A stretch of DNA of 64,000 nucleotides from Pachypanchax playfairii (GCA_006937955.1 SSNP01000008.1:4696796-4760795); one strand, 5' to 3'; positions 25,201 through 32,687 are shown, counted from the first letter of the stretch. A program made the numbers and translations. Notes: a model not told the origin generated them from the sequence alone.

Positions 25201-28200
25201 CCTTCCTTTGTCCCTTTTCTCCCCACATTCCTGTTTTTCTTCCACCTGCATGTTTTTCATTTCGGTTTAGACCTTGAAATCAGTGTCAGGTCACCACAGA
25301 CATGCAGCAACCCTAAGTCACGCTGGGAGTTCTTCGCTCCACCAGGTAAACATCTGCAGCCATGGAGGTTGCGAGTTGTTAAATTCAATTTAGTTTGTAT
25401 ATGTAGGGCCAGTTTACAATAAGTCTCATTTCAGGGTACAATTTTATTAATTTCCATGAAATCGAAATCAATCAGATTCCAGTTTCAGGCCGTTAGCATT
25501 AACTAAATTATTCAGTCACGCTGCAGTACAAACCAAACAGATTCATTGGATTTTAAGATGGTACTTTGAAGATCTGTAGGCTCCATAAAACAGCAAAAAT
25601 GTGGCAGTTTGACTGAATTTCACATCCTAAACATTCCCAGAACAATGTGTTAGAGTAGAGAGAAAAAACTCATTTTTACCAGGAAGAAACCTCTAACGGA
25701 ACCAGGATCTTCTTTAACCAGTGGCGGTTGAGTGGACAACTAAAACATAAACACCAAAGCCTAAAATATTTGCCACGATATAAAACAAAATATGACGTTA
25801 TGTAAAAATAGTGGTATATGTACATGAAGAGTAAAGAAAGGAACATGAAGAAGATGCTCAGTTCTTCTTTTTTCATAAACAGTTTTACATGTTAATTTAC
25901 CAAACAGCACCTTGTGTATAATAAACATTTATACCATCAGCTAGATGTAGCTGAACTTGTATTCATAGTGTGTATTCAGGGTTTGTTGTTCTGACTGTTG
26001 TTGTTGTTTCCTTTTTTCTGCAGAAGATGCAGAGACAGATGGTCAGAAACATGTGAGTAAAATCATTTTAACTTGCTCTTTGACTGTTTTCCATTTGGAT
26101 TATCACTTCCTGTTGTGCTACTTTATTACACATTAGATTTTGTCAAACACATGCATATAGACACAATACAAGCAAGAATAGATACAATTCCTGCATGACA
26201 AATACATGTTGCAAATATCACAGTTGGTCATTTGCCTACCTTGGGATGAAAAACAAACCCTCACCTCATTAAAAAAAAAGTTTGTTTTTTTACTTTTTGA
26301 CAAGTAAGAGATTTTAAATGGCGTTTTGTCAGAGCTGTAGAAAAGGAAGTGAAAGTATTTGTTTTGTGTGAGTTTCAGCTGAGCTTTACCACATTTTGAG
26401 TAAATGTACATGTATATTTGAATGCATCGTGTATAAATTTGCTGCATGACTTGTAAAATTAATGGAGAAAGTTTATTAATTTGCCACATTTTATTTATTT
26501 GCACTTTTTTCTGACGACACGTCGTGTTGAGTTCTGACACTGGATATAATTAGTTTTATTTGTTTGAATAGAATTAAGAAAATTACCAAATCTGTAAGAT
26601 TAACACAGACCAGTAAAAACATCAATTAAAGCTCTGTAATCTGGACTTTTTATTGTTTATTATTAGACATTGGTAAAATTAAATAACAACCACTTCTTTA
26701 TAAACTAAAATTGAATCACTATGTTTAAACCAAATTAACCAAATAGGTTTTTAGAGTTTTCCCTCTCAGTTTTAGCTTGTTGTGTTGTAAGAATGGCTCT
26801 GAGTGAATCACTGCAGGACAGCTGTTGATGTAGCATGATTCTAGACGAGGATGCTTTTTTTATTCATGCTCATCCCTCTCTTTCTCTGTCTTCTCTCTTC
26901 TTAGTAGGAGTCGTGTGCCTAGCAATGGAGTAGTGCTGTTGTGGTAGACCAAATATTTGTCTCCTTCCTTCTCTTTTTCTTTTCTGTGGTGGATGTGTGT
27001 TCATCTGTGTCTATCTATATGTGAATGGGTTGTGGGTGGATGTTACTGTGGGCATGGATTATGTTGTGTGTGTGTGTTTGTGCATGTGTTGGGGTGTATC
27101 AGGTTTCAGTCCCGGTGTTGCCCCAGGCCAGGCAGGGAAACCGCTGGTCTTGGGACCCGGATGAGGAGCGAAAGCGTCAGGAAAGGTGGCAGCAAGAGCA
27201 GGAGCACATGCTGCAGGTACACAGTATAGCATGAAGGGTAAAGCATGACGCTTGAGTGTGTGAGGTTAGAGGTTCTGTTTGTTACTGAGCAAGACATACA
27301 ACATTTTAACTTTAGGTTTTAATTTATTTTCTTAAAAACATTTTTTTGTCGAGGTTCAAACTAATTACTTTCCATTGTCTGTGTTTCAGCATCTTCTAAC
27401 TGATTATTGTAAAAATAAATATTATTATACATTATCTTTAGTCTTATTTTATCTTGTTTTTCTTTTAATAGCGCCGCTCTTTAGAGGTTTAGTTTACTGC
27501 AGATCACATTAATCATGAACATTTGCTGCTTCTTAAAAAAAAAAAAAAAACTCAAAGTAAACTGCAAATTTCTCTTTGCACATAAGTAGTAATAACATTG
27601 CATTGTTAATTACTGCCACTCATTTTGTTTTGTGTTGAGCCCATCCTGCTGAAAGGGCGGCCCAACTCCTTTGTGTATATTTTAAACCACTAGATGGCGG
27701 GTTTGTGCAGTAGAAGAAGCTCCGTTTTAGTCGTCCTCCCTCACCCTCTTCATCTCATGCAGAAACACAAGCCGAGACTCTGTTGCACTGAACAGACTCA
27801 GTGATTTCAGTGGATTTTGCTGCTGTTGCTGCTGCCCAATCAGCTTCACTCTCCTCAGCCAGTAAACAGTGCATCTCAACATTTTTAAATATGCAGTGGT
27901 GTCTTACGTATGTTTTACTACCTTAAATACAAGTTAAAGAATGCTGATAACTGATGGCACTTGTTTGGGCTTGAAGAACCATTAGTGATGAGATGTGCTG
28001 AAGTGGATGAATGTCTGATAATGTGCTTATTTTACTCCTTCCTGGTTGTTTCTGTTCGTCTTTGTGTCCCAGTCTTTTCTGTGTTTTAATTCTGTCATCT
28101 TTAATTCCTGCTTTCCTGTGAGGTTCCTGCACAAGTCTTTACAGAAAACAAAAGTCTCACAGGGATATTTGGGGTCCATTTATGGTCAAAATTTTTATTA

Positions 28201-31200
28201 CTGAGGTATCTATGAAAGCAAATTATTAAGAATATTAGGAAAATTTAGGGCAGCTTTAAAAAATGAGAGCTGTGCAGAAACTCCAAATCTGTTGCTTCAG
28301 TTTGCTCTGCTTTTGCATTTTTTCTCCCCGGTCCTGCTTGCTTTTTTTTTTTTTTTTTTTTAGAAAACATCTAAGAAAACATCAGATTTAAGCAAATCTT
28401 TAGCCATAAGGACAGGTAGTAAGCTGAATGTTTAATTTCATGACCAGAATTCTTTCAGAGACATTTTTCTGAGTCCAGATTTACGTCTGAATCATTTCTT
28501 TTTTCCTGCATTATATATCCACCGTCAGACAGTTCAGCCTTCCACTTTGATGAGACTCTGTGCTTTGTCTGTGTCTGTTGCCACGGTAACAGGAAAAGTA
28601 CCAGCATGAACAGGAGAAGCTGAAGGAGGAGTGGGAGAAAGCCCAGAGGGAGGTGGCAGAGGAGGAGAGGAAGTATCATGAGGAGGTTTGTATGTTTATG
28701 ATGGAGGACTCACATTGTATCAGTGGTGTGTGAAATTATTTTCAGTAAACTTTAAACTCTGCAGACTTTAGATCCATCTAGATCAGAGCATCAGTCTGTG
28801 TATTTTAGATCTAAATGTGACCCCGTGTATGTTTAGTGGATTTTGTCCTCTCACCACAGGAGCAGAGGATACTGGAGGAAACTGTGATGCCTCTGACTCC
28901 CCGCTCCTCAGCCCTGCCCTCCCCCAGTCGATGTGAGCTCTCCTCCTGCTCCGAGCCCCAGGATGCAATCGTCCGTTCGCTGGCTGACTGGGAACGTAAA
29001 CAGGAACTGCTGGAGAGGCGGTCTGTGAGTAACTTGTTGTAACATTTGTTGGATGACTGAGAGGCAGAGGTCATCGCACATGCTCAGACTCTTTACACAG
29101 CCATGTTTGTCAACCTGCTTTTTAAAATGAAGCTTTAAAGTGATGAAGCTAATTCAGGCTTTGTAACAATAAGAATTTTCTATTAACAGAAAAACAGAAA
29201 CCTAACTAACCGTTTTTGAACCAGATGTTCTCATCTGTCTGTATGTTTGGTTACTCACACAGAGAGGAAGCACCGAAAGTGCAGAGTGGAAACAAAGAGA
29301 AAATGATCGAACCAGTGACATCAGCACTGCTGACGACAGCATGAAAACAGGAAGAAGGTTGGTGAACGGCTACAACATGACGTCCTCACAAAATGTGCTT
29401 CTAAATTAATAAAAGTTAAGATTCTGAAGACAAAGACGCTTTGAGACAAACAGACTCGTGAATTATTTAACACATTGAGAAACTATCTAAAGCCAGCTGA
29501 AACATATTAGCCATTAAAGGCAAATTTTAAAGGGAAGTTGTCAATTATTTACCTTTTTTTAAATCTATCAGTGATTTTTTTCAAACAGGTATGTACTGAA
29601 TATACTCTAAAGTAATTATGGTACATTTAAATACTTGGTTGTTGTAACTAAAATTAAATATCAGTCTGTTTTTTGTTTCTGCCATCATCAGCTTGGTGAG
29701 TCAGAACAGCAGTCAAGCAGAGAAACTCCTTCACAACATACATAATGGCCAAAAACCTCCTCCAACTACAACAAAATCTTTAACAACTCCTAACAAGAAA
29801 CAAGCAGAACCTCCAGCTGACAGTAACAGAGCCAGTCGACCTGCAGGAGAGCGAAGGTGTGTGAACGTGGCATGTAAAAGTAACAAACGTTTCAGACTGC
29901 CATTATCATGTCTGTTAAATGTTGTTTTATTCATGCATTTCTTCAAGCAGTGCTTTATTTTAGTGTGTTTCTTTTTATTTGTCTGTTTTGAAATACTTTT
30001 TTTCCTATGTATTTTTTTTTTTTGTTTAGATTTTTATACATTCTCTTTTTAGTGTAAAACACTAAAATGGGCCAGTTTACGGATTGAAATAATTTTTTTG
30101 AACTTTTGGCCAGCAGGTGGCGCCTTTTGTCTGTATTTTACATCATAGTTCCCCTTCAAAAAAAAAAAAAACAATACTGCATGCACAGAGAAAAGGTTTT
30201 AAATATTTTTAGTCAAGTTATGATTATTCAAAACATATGCAACATGCTTTTAAAAGAAAAAGTAAAGTGAGATCTTCCAACTGATTGTTGTTGCTTTGGT
30301 TTGGATTGGTCTTCTTCTGACACTGCCAGCCAATAGAATCTCTGTTTCTGTGAGCCATCACATCATGTTGCTGTCCATTTTCAGGAGCGGCTCCATAGAT
30401 AATAACATAAGAAGCAGCTCATCAAAGCCCCCCGCAGCATGTCCATCAGCGCCGGACACATTGCCTCCTGCACCCAACAGGTACTGCAGCACAAGGAGCC
30501 CACAGTGAGGGACGGAAGGGTGCCGTTCACTTCTGCATTGTCATTTTCTGCTTTGCTGCTCCCATTTTCTCCACCCATCTCATAACATGTAGCACTGCAG
30601 CAGCGACACTCCAACCTGTCTGGAATTTCAATAGAATAAAAAAGGTGGAGTCAAGGAGAAACACAAGTTTATTTATTCATTTTACGCAATAAGTGTCTCT
30701 GCTGTAGTTCTTAGTTTACAAAAGAAACATTTACTCTCATTACTGGGGATATATAATTGTAAAAAGTGAGGATTATTTTCTGTATTACATGTTTTTTATG
30801 ATGTTAGAATAGCAAAAAGAGGCAAGAAAGGAGAATAATAGTGTTGATTTATAACAATCTAAAGACGAAACGTACAGACCCTCAACATTAGTTAAATCTA
30901 AGTATTTCTTTGTCTCTCTCCCCCCCCTCTCAACACCACCACCACATATAACAACTCCACCACCTCTGCTGCCATCATCCCTCCTGAAGGTCTGTTAGTG
31001 GGAAGAAGCTGTGCTCCAGCTGTGGTCAACCATTAGGGAAGGGAGCAGCCATGATCATAGAGACCCTCAGCCTCTACTTCCACATCCACTGCTTTAAGGT
31101 TGGTGTTCAACACAAGATGAGTCTTAGTTTTAAATACAGTAAAAATCTGAAGGTGAGACTTAAAATAAAAACAAATTAAGTTATCATTTGATTCTAATAG

Positions 31201-32567
31201 TAAATGTTAGATTTAATTTTTTTATTTAACCTTTATTTTACCAAAAAATAATCCTATTGAGATTAAAATCCTCTTTTTCAAGGGAGTCCTGGGTCCGATA
31301 CACAACGTCTCTGGTCAAATCTTAATATTTAGCTTATCTGTTGCACACATATTTTTGTAAACATTTGAGAATAAAAAAAGAAAAGTGCAACAACGTTTTT
31401 TTCTTTCTGTTGACCCATGGAAACATGAAAAGTGACCTTCATACCAATTCAGTAACTGTTCTCAGTTTTGAGCATCAGTAGCCAAAAAAGATGGAGTTCC
31501 CTCATTTAGAAAATATATAATAAATTATTTTAGACTGTTCTCAACTGTTCTAGACTGTTTCCATTTTTTTTTTTTCATTTTCCAATTATTTTGGCTGTAT
31601 TTTATCAGGTCATGATCTTTGGAATGAATCAGCTGTAATGTTTAAAAGATGATCTTTATATTAAACAGAGGATGTTAAGGTTCATGTTTTCTTCATGTAA
31701 TTGATTAATAACAAAAATATATTTAATTAATTGAATCAGTTGATGTCTGATTAAAGTAAATATTCGTGTAAAATGTGTAACAATAAAAAGAAACTTTGGT
31801 AAAGTGAATTCTGATCATATTATAGTTTAAAGTCAAGCTCACTGCAGCTTGAGGCTTTCTGTCTATGTTACATACAAATATCATTAAGACTTAAGAATAC
31901 TGCATGGGATGATCAGCCTTATTGGTAAATAATAATTCTACTATTTCCTCTCTGAATCTGCCGTTTGCAGTGTGGGGTGTGTAAGGGACAATTAGGCGAC
32001 ACAACCACAGGGACGGACGTCCGGATCAGAAATGGCCTCCTCAACTGCAACCAGTGCTACATCCGTTCCCGCTGTGAGTCGTACAACTCGTCATGCCTGT
32101 TGTTTTCTAAAGCTCAGTTATTTTAACTGATAAATATTTCAGTACATTTATTGTAGATTACTTATTTTAAAGGAAACTTCTTGCTAAAACATTTGCTTTC
32201 GCACACACACACACTGTAGCTTTTCTCCATGAGCCTGATAAGAAAAATGTATCCTTAATAAATCATGTCAGACTCAGTGAAGCACCCGGATGAACTGAGA
32301 GGAGAATCTGGTGAGACAGAATCAGCGTTAGGTGGACACTTTCATCTTTACTGCACTACAGTAAACATTTGTTTGAGTTAAAACTTTTATGAGATCTAAA
32401 ATCAAAATGGATCCTTGATCAACAAACTCCTGAATCTTTACCTTGTGTTGTTTGTTTTTAATTGCACTATACTTTCTCTACTTTGTAATTTCACACAGTT
32501 TTTAACTTTGATTCCTTCTTTTTTTCTATCTTTTCTTCAAGCGGCTGGACAGCCAACCACATTGTGA
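1121..32567 (+). CDS. limch1: LIM and calponin-homology domains protein 1, 3' part (26 coding exons)
   Basis: The exons join 1121-1227, 5036-5066, 8211-8321, 9757-9955, 14597-14855, [16852-17112], [19154-19480], 20635-20664, 21640-21766, 21925-22082, 22508-22973, 23928-24239, 24370-24466, 24621-24724, 24811-24916, 25271-25345, 26024-26052, 27103-27216, 28593-28685, 28860-29024, 29263-29357, 29692-29856, 30385-30480, 30990-31098, 31971-32073, 32542-32567. Bracketed exons are probable cassettes. All junctions are GT/AG and phases agree, giving 1254 codons. In order one sees the C-terminal half of a CH domain (about residues 1-83), a Ser-rich stretch with SIRDSGYVDCWDSERSDSLS, the segment DLARWKNRRRSISQDLIKKE, a charged helical region, and a LIM domain (about 1184-1241). 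LIMCH1 is known as an actin stress-fibre protein that binds and activates non-muscle myosin II; LMO7 is its paralogue. LMO7 is less likely because the block order and the AGQPTTL end match LIMCH1. The gene is open at the left edge and converges on phox2b. Confidence 0.95.
1228..5035 (+). other. limch1: limch1 intron containing a MITE
   Basis: This is a 3.8-kb AT-rich intron. Apart from the inverted-repeat element at about 3688-4243 I see no exon or RNA gene. The short open frames have no splice context and no coding character. Confidence 0.75.
3688..4243. mobile_element. MITE-like non-autonomous DNA transposon
   Basis: Two copies of TTTTAAAG, at 3688-3695 and 4236-4243, look like an 8-bp target-site duplication. 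Directly inside them lie inverted ends: the left reads GTACAGTATGTAAGAATT and the right, reverse-complemented, reads GCTGCAGTATGTAAGAATT. The inner element is 540 bp with no coding capacity. An 8-bp duplication suggests mobilisation by a hAT-type transposase. The family is not named because no search was run. Confidence 0.7.
5036..5066 (+). CDS. limch1: limch1 micro-exon (31 bp)
   Basis: A 31-bp exon encodes GSDWSRRLKN and matches the LIMCH1 CH segment of the form SLDYSRKLKN. It is flanked by TTTTCTCCAG and GTAAGT. It completes the split Lys codon and ends in phase 0. It is too short to stand out as an open frame by itself. Confidence 0.92.
5067..8210 (+). other. limch1: limch1 intron
   Basis: This 3.1-kb intron shows no exon, RNA gene or clear transposon. 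A somewhat GC-richer patch at 5545-5760 has no clear identity. The downstream acceptor is TTTTCTCTTCAG. Confidence 0.75.
8211..8321 (+). CDS. limch1: limch1 exon: end of CH domain
   Basis: The exon encodes VLITIYWLGRAANSCTSYSG followed by PTLDLKEFEGLLSQMQK. This is the last helix of the CH domain and the short linker typical of LIMCH1. It is 111 bp, phase 0 at both ends. Confidence 0.95.
8322..9756 (+). other. limch1: limch1 intron
   Basis: This is 1.4 kb of AT-rich intron. Two overlapping open frames on opposite strands near 8520-8795 lack splice or start context and I treat them as chance. The acceptor is ACATCTTCTCAG. Confidence 0.75.
9757..9955 (+). CDS. limch1: limch1 exon: Ser-rich SIRDSGYVDCWDSERSDS block
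   Basis: The exon encodes ADSPTRSIRDSGYVDCWDSE, then RSDSLSPPRHGREDSFDSLD and SFGSRSQQTPSPDVLVARGS. This is one of the most conserved LIMCH1 blocks. Many Ser and Ser-Pro sites suggest a phosphorylated, disordered stretch. The 199-bp exon ends one base into a Gly codon. Confidence 0.96.
9956..14596 (+). other. limch1: limch1 intron with a teleost repeat
   Basis: This 4.6-kb intron holds the repeat at 13090-13210. A more complex patch at 12540-12770 has open frames on both strands but no splice junctions or family resemblance, so it is not called coding. Confidence 0.75.
13090..13210 (+). repeat. Teleost interspersed repeat fragment, probable DNA-transposon derivative
   Basis: The stretch beginning GTTGGAACACTTTGTGAAAT and continuing to the block around GATGTTGAAACTGA follows, piece by piece, a repeat I recognise from many fish genomes (GTTGGGACGCTGTGTAAAAT type). 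It is diverged and truncated. Strand and class are uncertain. Confidence 0.6.
14597..14855 (+). CDS. limch1: limch1 exon: PFNQYLPNKSNQTGYVPTPL block
   Basis: The exon encodes GRGSDSESDGPPYRRMPDLH, then RTAMPFNQYLPNKSNQTGYV and SWSTATSPVGGERPC, close to mammalian LIMCH1. It enters in phase 1 and leaves in phase 2 (TGT AG|GTAAGT). This is the splice partner for either cassette exon or for the micro-exon at 20635. Confidence 0.96.
14856..16851 (+). other. limch1: limch1 intron with SINE-like repeat
   Basis: This is a 2.0-kb intron. It contains a tRNA-like repeat at about 15936-16082 and a single undetermined base at 15887. I see nothing else. Confidence 0.75.
15936..16082 (+). repeat. tRNA-related SINE-like repeat, degenerate
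   Basis: The order GGGCAGCTGTGGCTCGAGAG (box A region), CAGGTCATCCACTAATCAGG, TTTAATCCCAGGC (box B region), then AGATGCCAAACCCC, matches a very common teleost repeat of the form 'ctgtggctcagnggtagagcgggt ... ggttcgatccc ... caagacactgaacccc'. Box B has lost its GGTTCGA form, so the copy is old and probably not transcribed. Confidence 0.7.
16852..17112 (+). CDS. limch1: limch1 candidate cassette exon A (261 bp)
   Basis: The open frame encodes SPHTIPSLVLPPGETLSPTS, later SVPNIRIPAVGMRRSSEPLP and SETPGKSLTPLTLTFDE. It is preceded by a pyrimidine run and GATGAATTAG, and ends GAAAG|GTCAAA. It enters and leaves in phase 2 and is 87 x 3 bp, so inclusion or skipping keeps the frame. Ser/Pro/Glu-rich composition fits the disordered middle of LIMCH1. 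The start is the weaker end. I do not recognise this exon in the short mammalian isoform. Confidence 0.65.
17113..19153 (+). other. limch1: limch1 intron
   Basis: This 2.0-kb intron shows no exon, repeat or RNA gene that I can support. The acceptor at its end is strong: a long T/C run from 19130 then CTGCAG. Confidence 0.7.
19154..19480 (+). CDS. limch1: limch1 candidate cassette exon B (327 bp)
   Basis: An open frame of 109 codons encodes TPARSCSEELLHSAALTPNT, ITAGKHLTATDQKDTGATGA, LTSPKYSQSPSDFLPVPTAM and GKAPSERDDPREEKPCLDCR. It has a strong acceptor (TTTGCTTTCTGCAG) and a donor at GCTAC|GTGAGC. It is phase 2 at both ends and joins the exons at 14855 and 20635 without a frame change. GC content and absence of stops contrast with the intron around it. 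The Ser/Thr/Pro-rich sequence has no domain I recognise. Confidence 0.65.
19481..20634 (+). other. limch1: limch1 intron
   Basis: This is 1.15 kb of AT-rich intron. It contains an A-rich run near 20240 and one weak CTCF-like string around 20351-20366 (reverse orientation). I see no exon. Confidence 0.7.
20635..20664 (+). CDS. limch1: limch1 micro-exon (30 bp)
   Basis: The exon encodes HADSVSDDP, matching the mammalian TPVSDDAES position that precedes the [10 protein letters not shown] block. Acceptor TATTTGCAG and donor GTAAGT are both good. It is phase 2 at both ends, so it too could be skipped in frame. Confidence 0.85.
20665..21639 (+). other. limch1: limch1 intron
   Basis: This is a 975-bp intron with two T-tracts (about 20796-20820). 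No gene or recognisable repeat is seen. The acceptor is TTATCAACAG. Confidence 0.75.
21640..21766 (+). CDS. limch1: limch1 exon: SMIDMRGEEEGILQPHSRVR block
   Basis: The exon encodes SVSMIDMRGEEEGILQPHSR then ELMHEQYNRMKEEDSHWQD, matching mammalian LIMCH1 [20 protein letters not shown]. It enters in phase 2 and ends in phase 0 at GAT|GTAAGC. It begins the conserved region that protein databases describe as the DUF4757 part of LIMCH1/LMO7. Confidence 0.95.
21925..22082 (+). CDS. limch1: limch1 exon: DLARWKNRRRSISQDLIKKE block
   Basis: The exon encodes DLARWKNRRRSISQDLIKKE, then RKMMERLMSGEICTSQRRRS and IKTYREIVED. It is highly conserved in LIMCH1 and basic. It ends AA|GTAGGT; the split Lys codon is completed in the next exon, as in mammals (IVQEKERRE). 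Confidence 0.96.
22083..22507 (+). other. limch1: limch1 intron
   Basis: A 425-bp AT-rich intron ends in TTTTTTGTTTTTTCAAAG. Nothing else is seen. Confidence 0.8.
22508..22973 (+). CDS. limch1: limch1 exon: central 466-bp exon
   Basis: The exon encodes ERREEELRQAYRRARTPEEA, SFILQRYAQRFSISEAVLER, then a Pro-rich stretch, and the conserved GPMKYLRQQSVPTPKFTSTL and VPLLMPKPYFQP. Each block has a clear counterpart in mammalian LIMCH1. It is GC-rich, phase 2 to 0, with donor AAG|GTGAGA. Confidence 0.96.
22974..23927 (+). other. limch1: limch1 intron
   Basis: A 954-bp intron contains a GC-richer purine patch near 23580-23640. No exon with valid junctions and no family match is seen. Confidence 0.75.
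23928..24239 (+). CDS. limch1: limch1 exon: VDGLLRVNGEIGTDPV block
   Basis: The exon encodes VDGLLRVNGEIGTDPVSNKP and NGRERESPPFFQASPSKSRN, aligned with mammalian VDGKVSVNGE and ERECP. The remainder is Ser/Thr/Pro-rich and poorly conserved. It is 104 codons, phase 0/0. The donor ACG|GTCAGA is weaker than its neighbours. Confidence 0.88.
24370..24466 (+). CDS. limch1: limch1 exon (97 bp)
   Basis: The exon encodes KPKESFGKAGNQHDASPEEV then QSNAASDQTLAA. It is phase 0 to 1, with acceptor GGAGCTGCAG and donor GCAG|GTCTGA. It was placed by frame continuity in the variable linker and has no strong family match by itself. Confidence 0.75.
24621..24724 (+). CDS. limch1: limch1 exon (104 bp)
   Basis: The exon encodes SKQAQENTKPSSDKLLGFVK then SENGTLINQPLTSI. 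The acceptor TTTCTTTCAG is strong and the donor ATC|GTAAGA is good. It is phase 1 to 0. It lies in the variable linker and is separated from the next exon by an intron of only 86 bp. Confidence 0.78.
24811..24916 (+). CDS. limch1: limch1 exon (106 bp)
   Basis: The exon encodes VRIPSSQESLQRMEMAPSSA then APGSFGNPPPEETAA. Acceptor CCCCTTCCAG, donor GCAG|GTGAGT, phase 0 to 1. Linker region, Ser/Pro-rich. Confidence 0.78.
24917..25270 (+). other. limch1: limch1 intron
   Basis: A 354-bp T-rich intron with a long pyrimidine tract before CGGTTTAG. No other feature is seen. Confidence 0.8.
25271..25345 (+). CDS. limch1: limch1 exon (75 bp), RWEFFAPP
   Basis: The exon encodes DLEISVRSPQTCSNPKSRWE then FFAPP. 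The phase 1/1 exon of 75 bp could be skipped in frame. The acceptor follows a T-rich tract; donor CCAG|GTAAAC. Confidence 0.72.
25346..26023 (+). other. limch1: limch1 intron
   Basis: A 678-bp intron. An open frame on the opposite strand (25676-25876) is AT-rich and without context. Nothing else is seen. Confidence 0.75.
26024..26052 (+). CDS. limch1: limch1 micro-exon (29 bp)
   Basis: The exon encodes DAETDGQKH between TTTTTTCTGCAG and GTGAGT. It joins the preceding phase-1 end to the following phase-0 exon, so its length is required by the frame. It has no similarity support of its own. Confidence 0.7.
26053..27102 (+). other. limch1: limch1 intron
   Basis: A 1.05-kb AT-rich intron ending in a TG-rich stretch before GGGTGTATCAG. 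A 135-codon minus-strand frame at 26133-26540 is AT-biased with no recognisable domain, so I do not call it. Confidence 0.75.
27103..27216 (+). CDS. limch1: limch1 exon: WSWDPDEERKRQERWQQEQE
   Basis: The exon encodes VSVPVLPQARQGNRWSWDPD then EERKRQERWQQEQEHMLQ. It corresponds to mammalian [20 protein letters not shown] and opens the charged helical, probably coiled-coil, segment before the LIM domain. Phase 0/0, donor CTGCAG|GTACAC. Confidence 0.95.
27217..28592 (+). other. limch1: limch1 intron with a CTCF-like site
   Basis: A 1.4-kb intron contains a CTCF-like motif (27687-27700), an A-run near 27534-27550 and a T-run near 28346-28363. No exon is seen. Confidence 0.75.
27687..27700 (+). 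promoter_or_regulatory. CTCF-like motif
   Basis: The string CCACTAGATGGCGG fits the core of the vertebrate CTCF consensus (CCACYAGRKGGCGS) on the plus strand. It is a motif match only; binding is inferred. Confidence 0.5.
28593..28685 (+). CDS. limch1: limch1 exon: charged helix
   Basis: The exon encodes [20 protein letters not shown] then VAEEERKYHEE, aligned with mammalian [20 protein letters not shown]. It is almost all charged residues in a helical pattern. 31 codons, phase 0/0; acceptor CACGGTAACAG. Confidence 0.96.
28860..29024 (+). CDS. limch1: limch1 exon: end of helix and Ser-rich linker
   Basis: The exon encodes EQRILEETVMPLTPRSSALP, then a Ser/Cys-rich linker and VRSLADWERKQELLERRS. 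The first part matches mammalian ERKIIEDTVVPF. 55 codons, phase 0/0. Confidence 0.93.
29263..29357 (+). CDS. limch1: limch1 exon (95 bp)
   Basis: The exon encodes RGSTESAEWKQRENDRTSDI then STADDSMKTGR. Acceptor TTACTCACACAG, donor AAG|GTTGGT, phase 0 to 2. This is a variable linker before the LIM domain. Confidence 0.85.
29358..29691 (+). other. limch1: limch1 intron
   Basis: A 334-bp AT-rich intron, nothing else seen. Confidence 0.8.
29692..29856 (+). CDS. limch1: limch1 exon (165 bp)
   Basis: The exon encodes LVSQNSSQAEKLLHNIHNGQ, then KPPPTTTKSLTTPNKKQAEP and ADSNRASRPAGER. Phase 2/2, so it could be skipped in frame. The Ser/Thr/Pro/Lys-rich linker has no domain. Confidence 0.82.
29857..30384 (+). 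other. limch1: limch1 intron with a CTCF-like site
   Basis: A 528-bp T-rich intron contains a strong CTCF-like string at 30108-30124 and an A-run near 30158-30171. Confidence 0.8.
30108..30124 (+). promoter_or_regulatory. CTCF-like motif
   Basis: GGCCAGCAGGTGGCGCC matches the CTCF core (CCAGCAGGTGGCGC) closely on the plus strand and stands in AT-rich sequence. It has the same orientation as the site at 27687. Binding is inferred. Confidence 0.55.
30385..30480 (+). CDS. limch1: limch1 exon (96 bp)
   Basis: The exon encodes SGSIDNNIRSSSSKPPAACP then SAPDTLPPAPN. Acceptor CATTTTCAG, donor AACAG|GTACTG, phase 2/2. A Ser/Pro linker directly before the LIM domain. Confidence 0.82.
30481..30989 (+). 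other. limch1: limch1 intron
   Basis: A 509-bp intron ends CATCCCTCCTGAAG. No other feature is seen. Confidence 0.8.
30990..31098 (+). CDS. limch1: limch1 exon: LIM domain, first zinc module
   Basis: The exon encodes SVSGKKLCSSCGQPLGKGAA then MIIETLSLYFHIHCFK. It carries the first LIM ligands: Cys-x2-Cys, then His-x2-Cys after 19 residues. It is near-identical to mammalian LIMCH1. Phase 2 to 0. Confidence 0.97.
31099..31970 (+). other. limch1: limch1 intron with a repeat fragment
   Basis: An 872-bp AT-rich intron carries a teleost repeat fragment at about 31219-31300. The acceptor is CTGCCGTTTGCAG. Confidence 0.8.
31219..31300 (+). repeat. Teleost interspersed repeat fragment
   Basis: The order TTTTATTTAACCTTTATTTT, CCTATTGAGATTAAAATCCT, CTTTTTCAAGGGAGTCCTGG matches a repeat common in fish genomes (loaded with 'cattgagattaaaatctctttttcaagggagacctgg'). 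Class is not assigned. Confidence 0.6.
31971..32073 (+). CDS. limch1: limch1 exon: LIM domain, second zinc module
   Basis: The exon encodes CGVCKGQLGDTTTGTDVRIR then NGLLNCNQCYIRSR. It supplies Cys-x2-Cys and, 21 residues later, Cys-x2-Cys, so all eight LIM zinc ligands are present across the two exons. Phase 0 to 1. Confidence 0.97.
32074..32541 (+). other. limch1: limch1 last intron
   Basis: A 468-bp intron ends in a long pyrimidine tract and CTTCAAG. It contains a short CA run near 32202-32214. Confidence 0.8.
32542..32567 (+). CDS. limch1: limch1 last coding exon and stop
   Basis: The exon completes Ser and encodes AGQPTTL followed by TGA at 32565-32567. This is the same C-terminal end as mammalian LIMCH1 (SAGQPTTL). 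Only 26 bp are coding. Confidence 0.95.
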
Positions 32568-32681
32568 CGAGCACACAGTTCACGGAAGAAATTCCATCCT
32601 TGTTTTAACCTGATTATCTGCAAATCACATCCTCTGCATCATGTTGGGATCTTTGCTTCCTCTGCTGCATCACGTGGGCCA

Positions 32682-32687
32682 AATAAA
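32682..32687 (+). terminator. limch1: limch1 candidate polyadenylation signal, proximal
   Basis: AATAAA lies 115 bp after the stop codon and is followed by a GT-containing stretch (TTGGGGACTGTT). Confidence 0.45.

Noticed and set aside
26133..26540. 135-codon minus-strand frame
   Set aside because: AT-biased, Lys/Phe/Tyr-rich chance frame in an intron, without splice context or a known domain.
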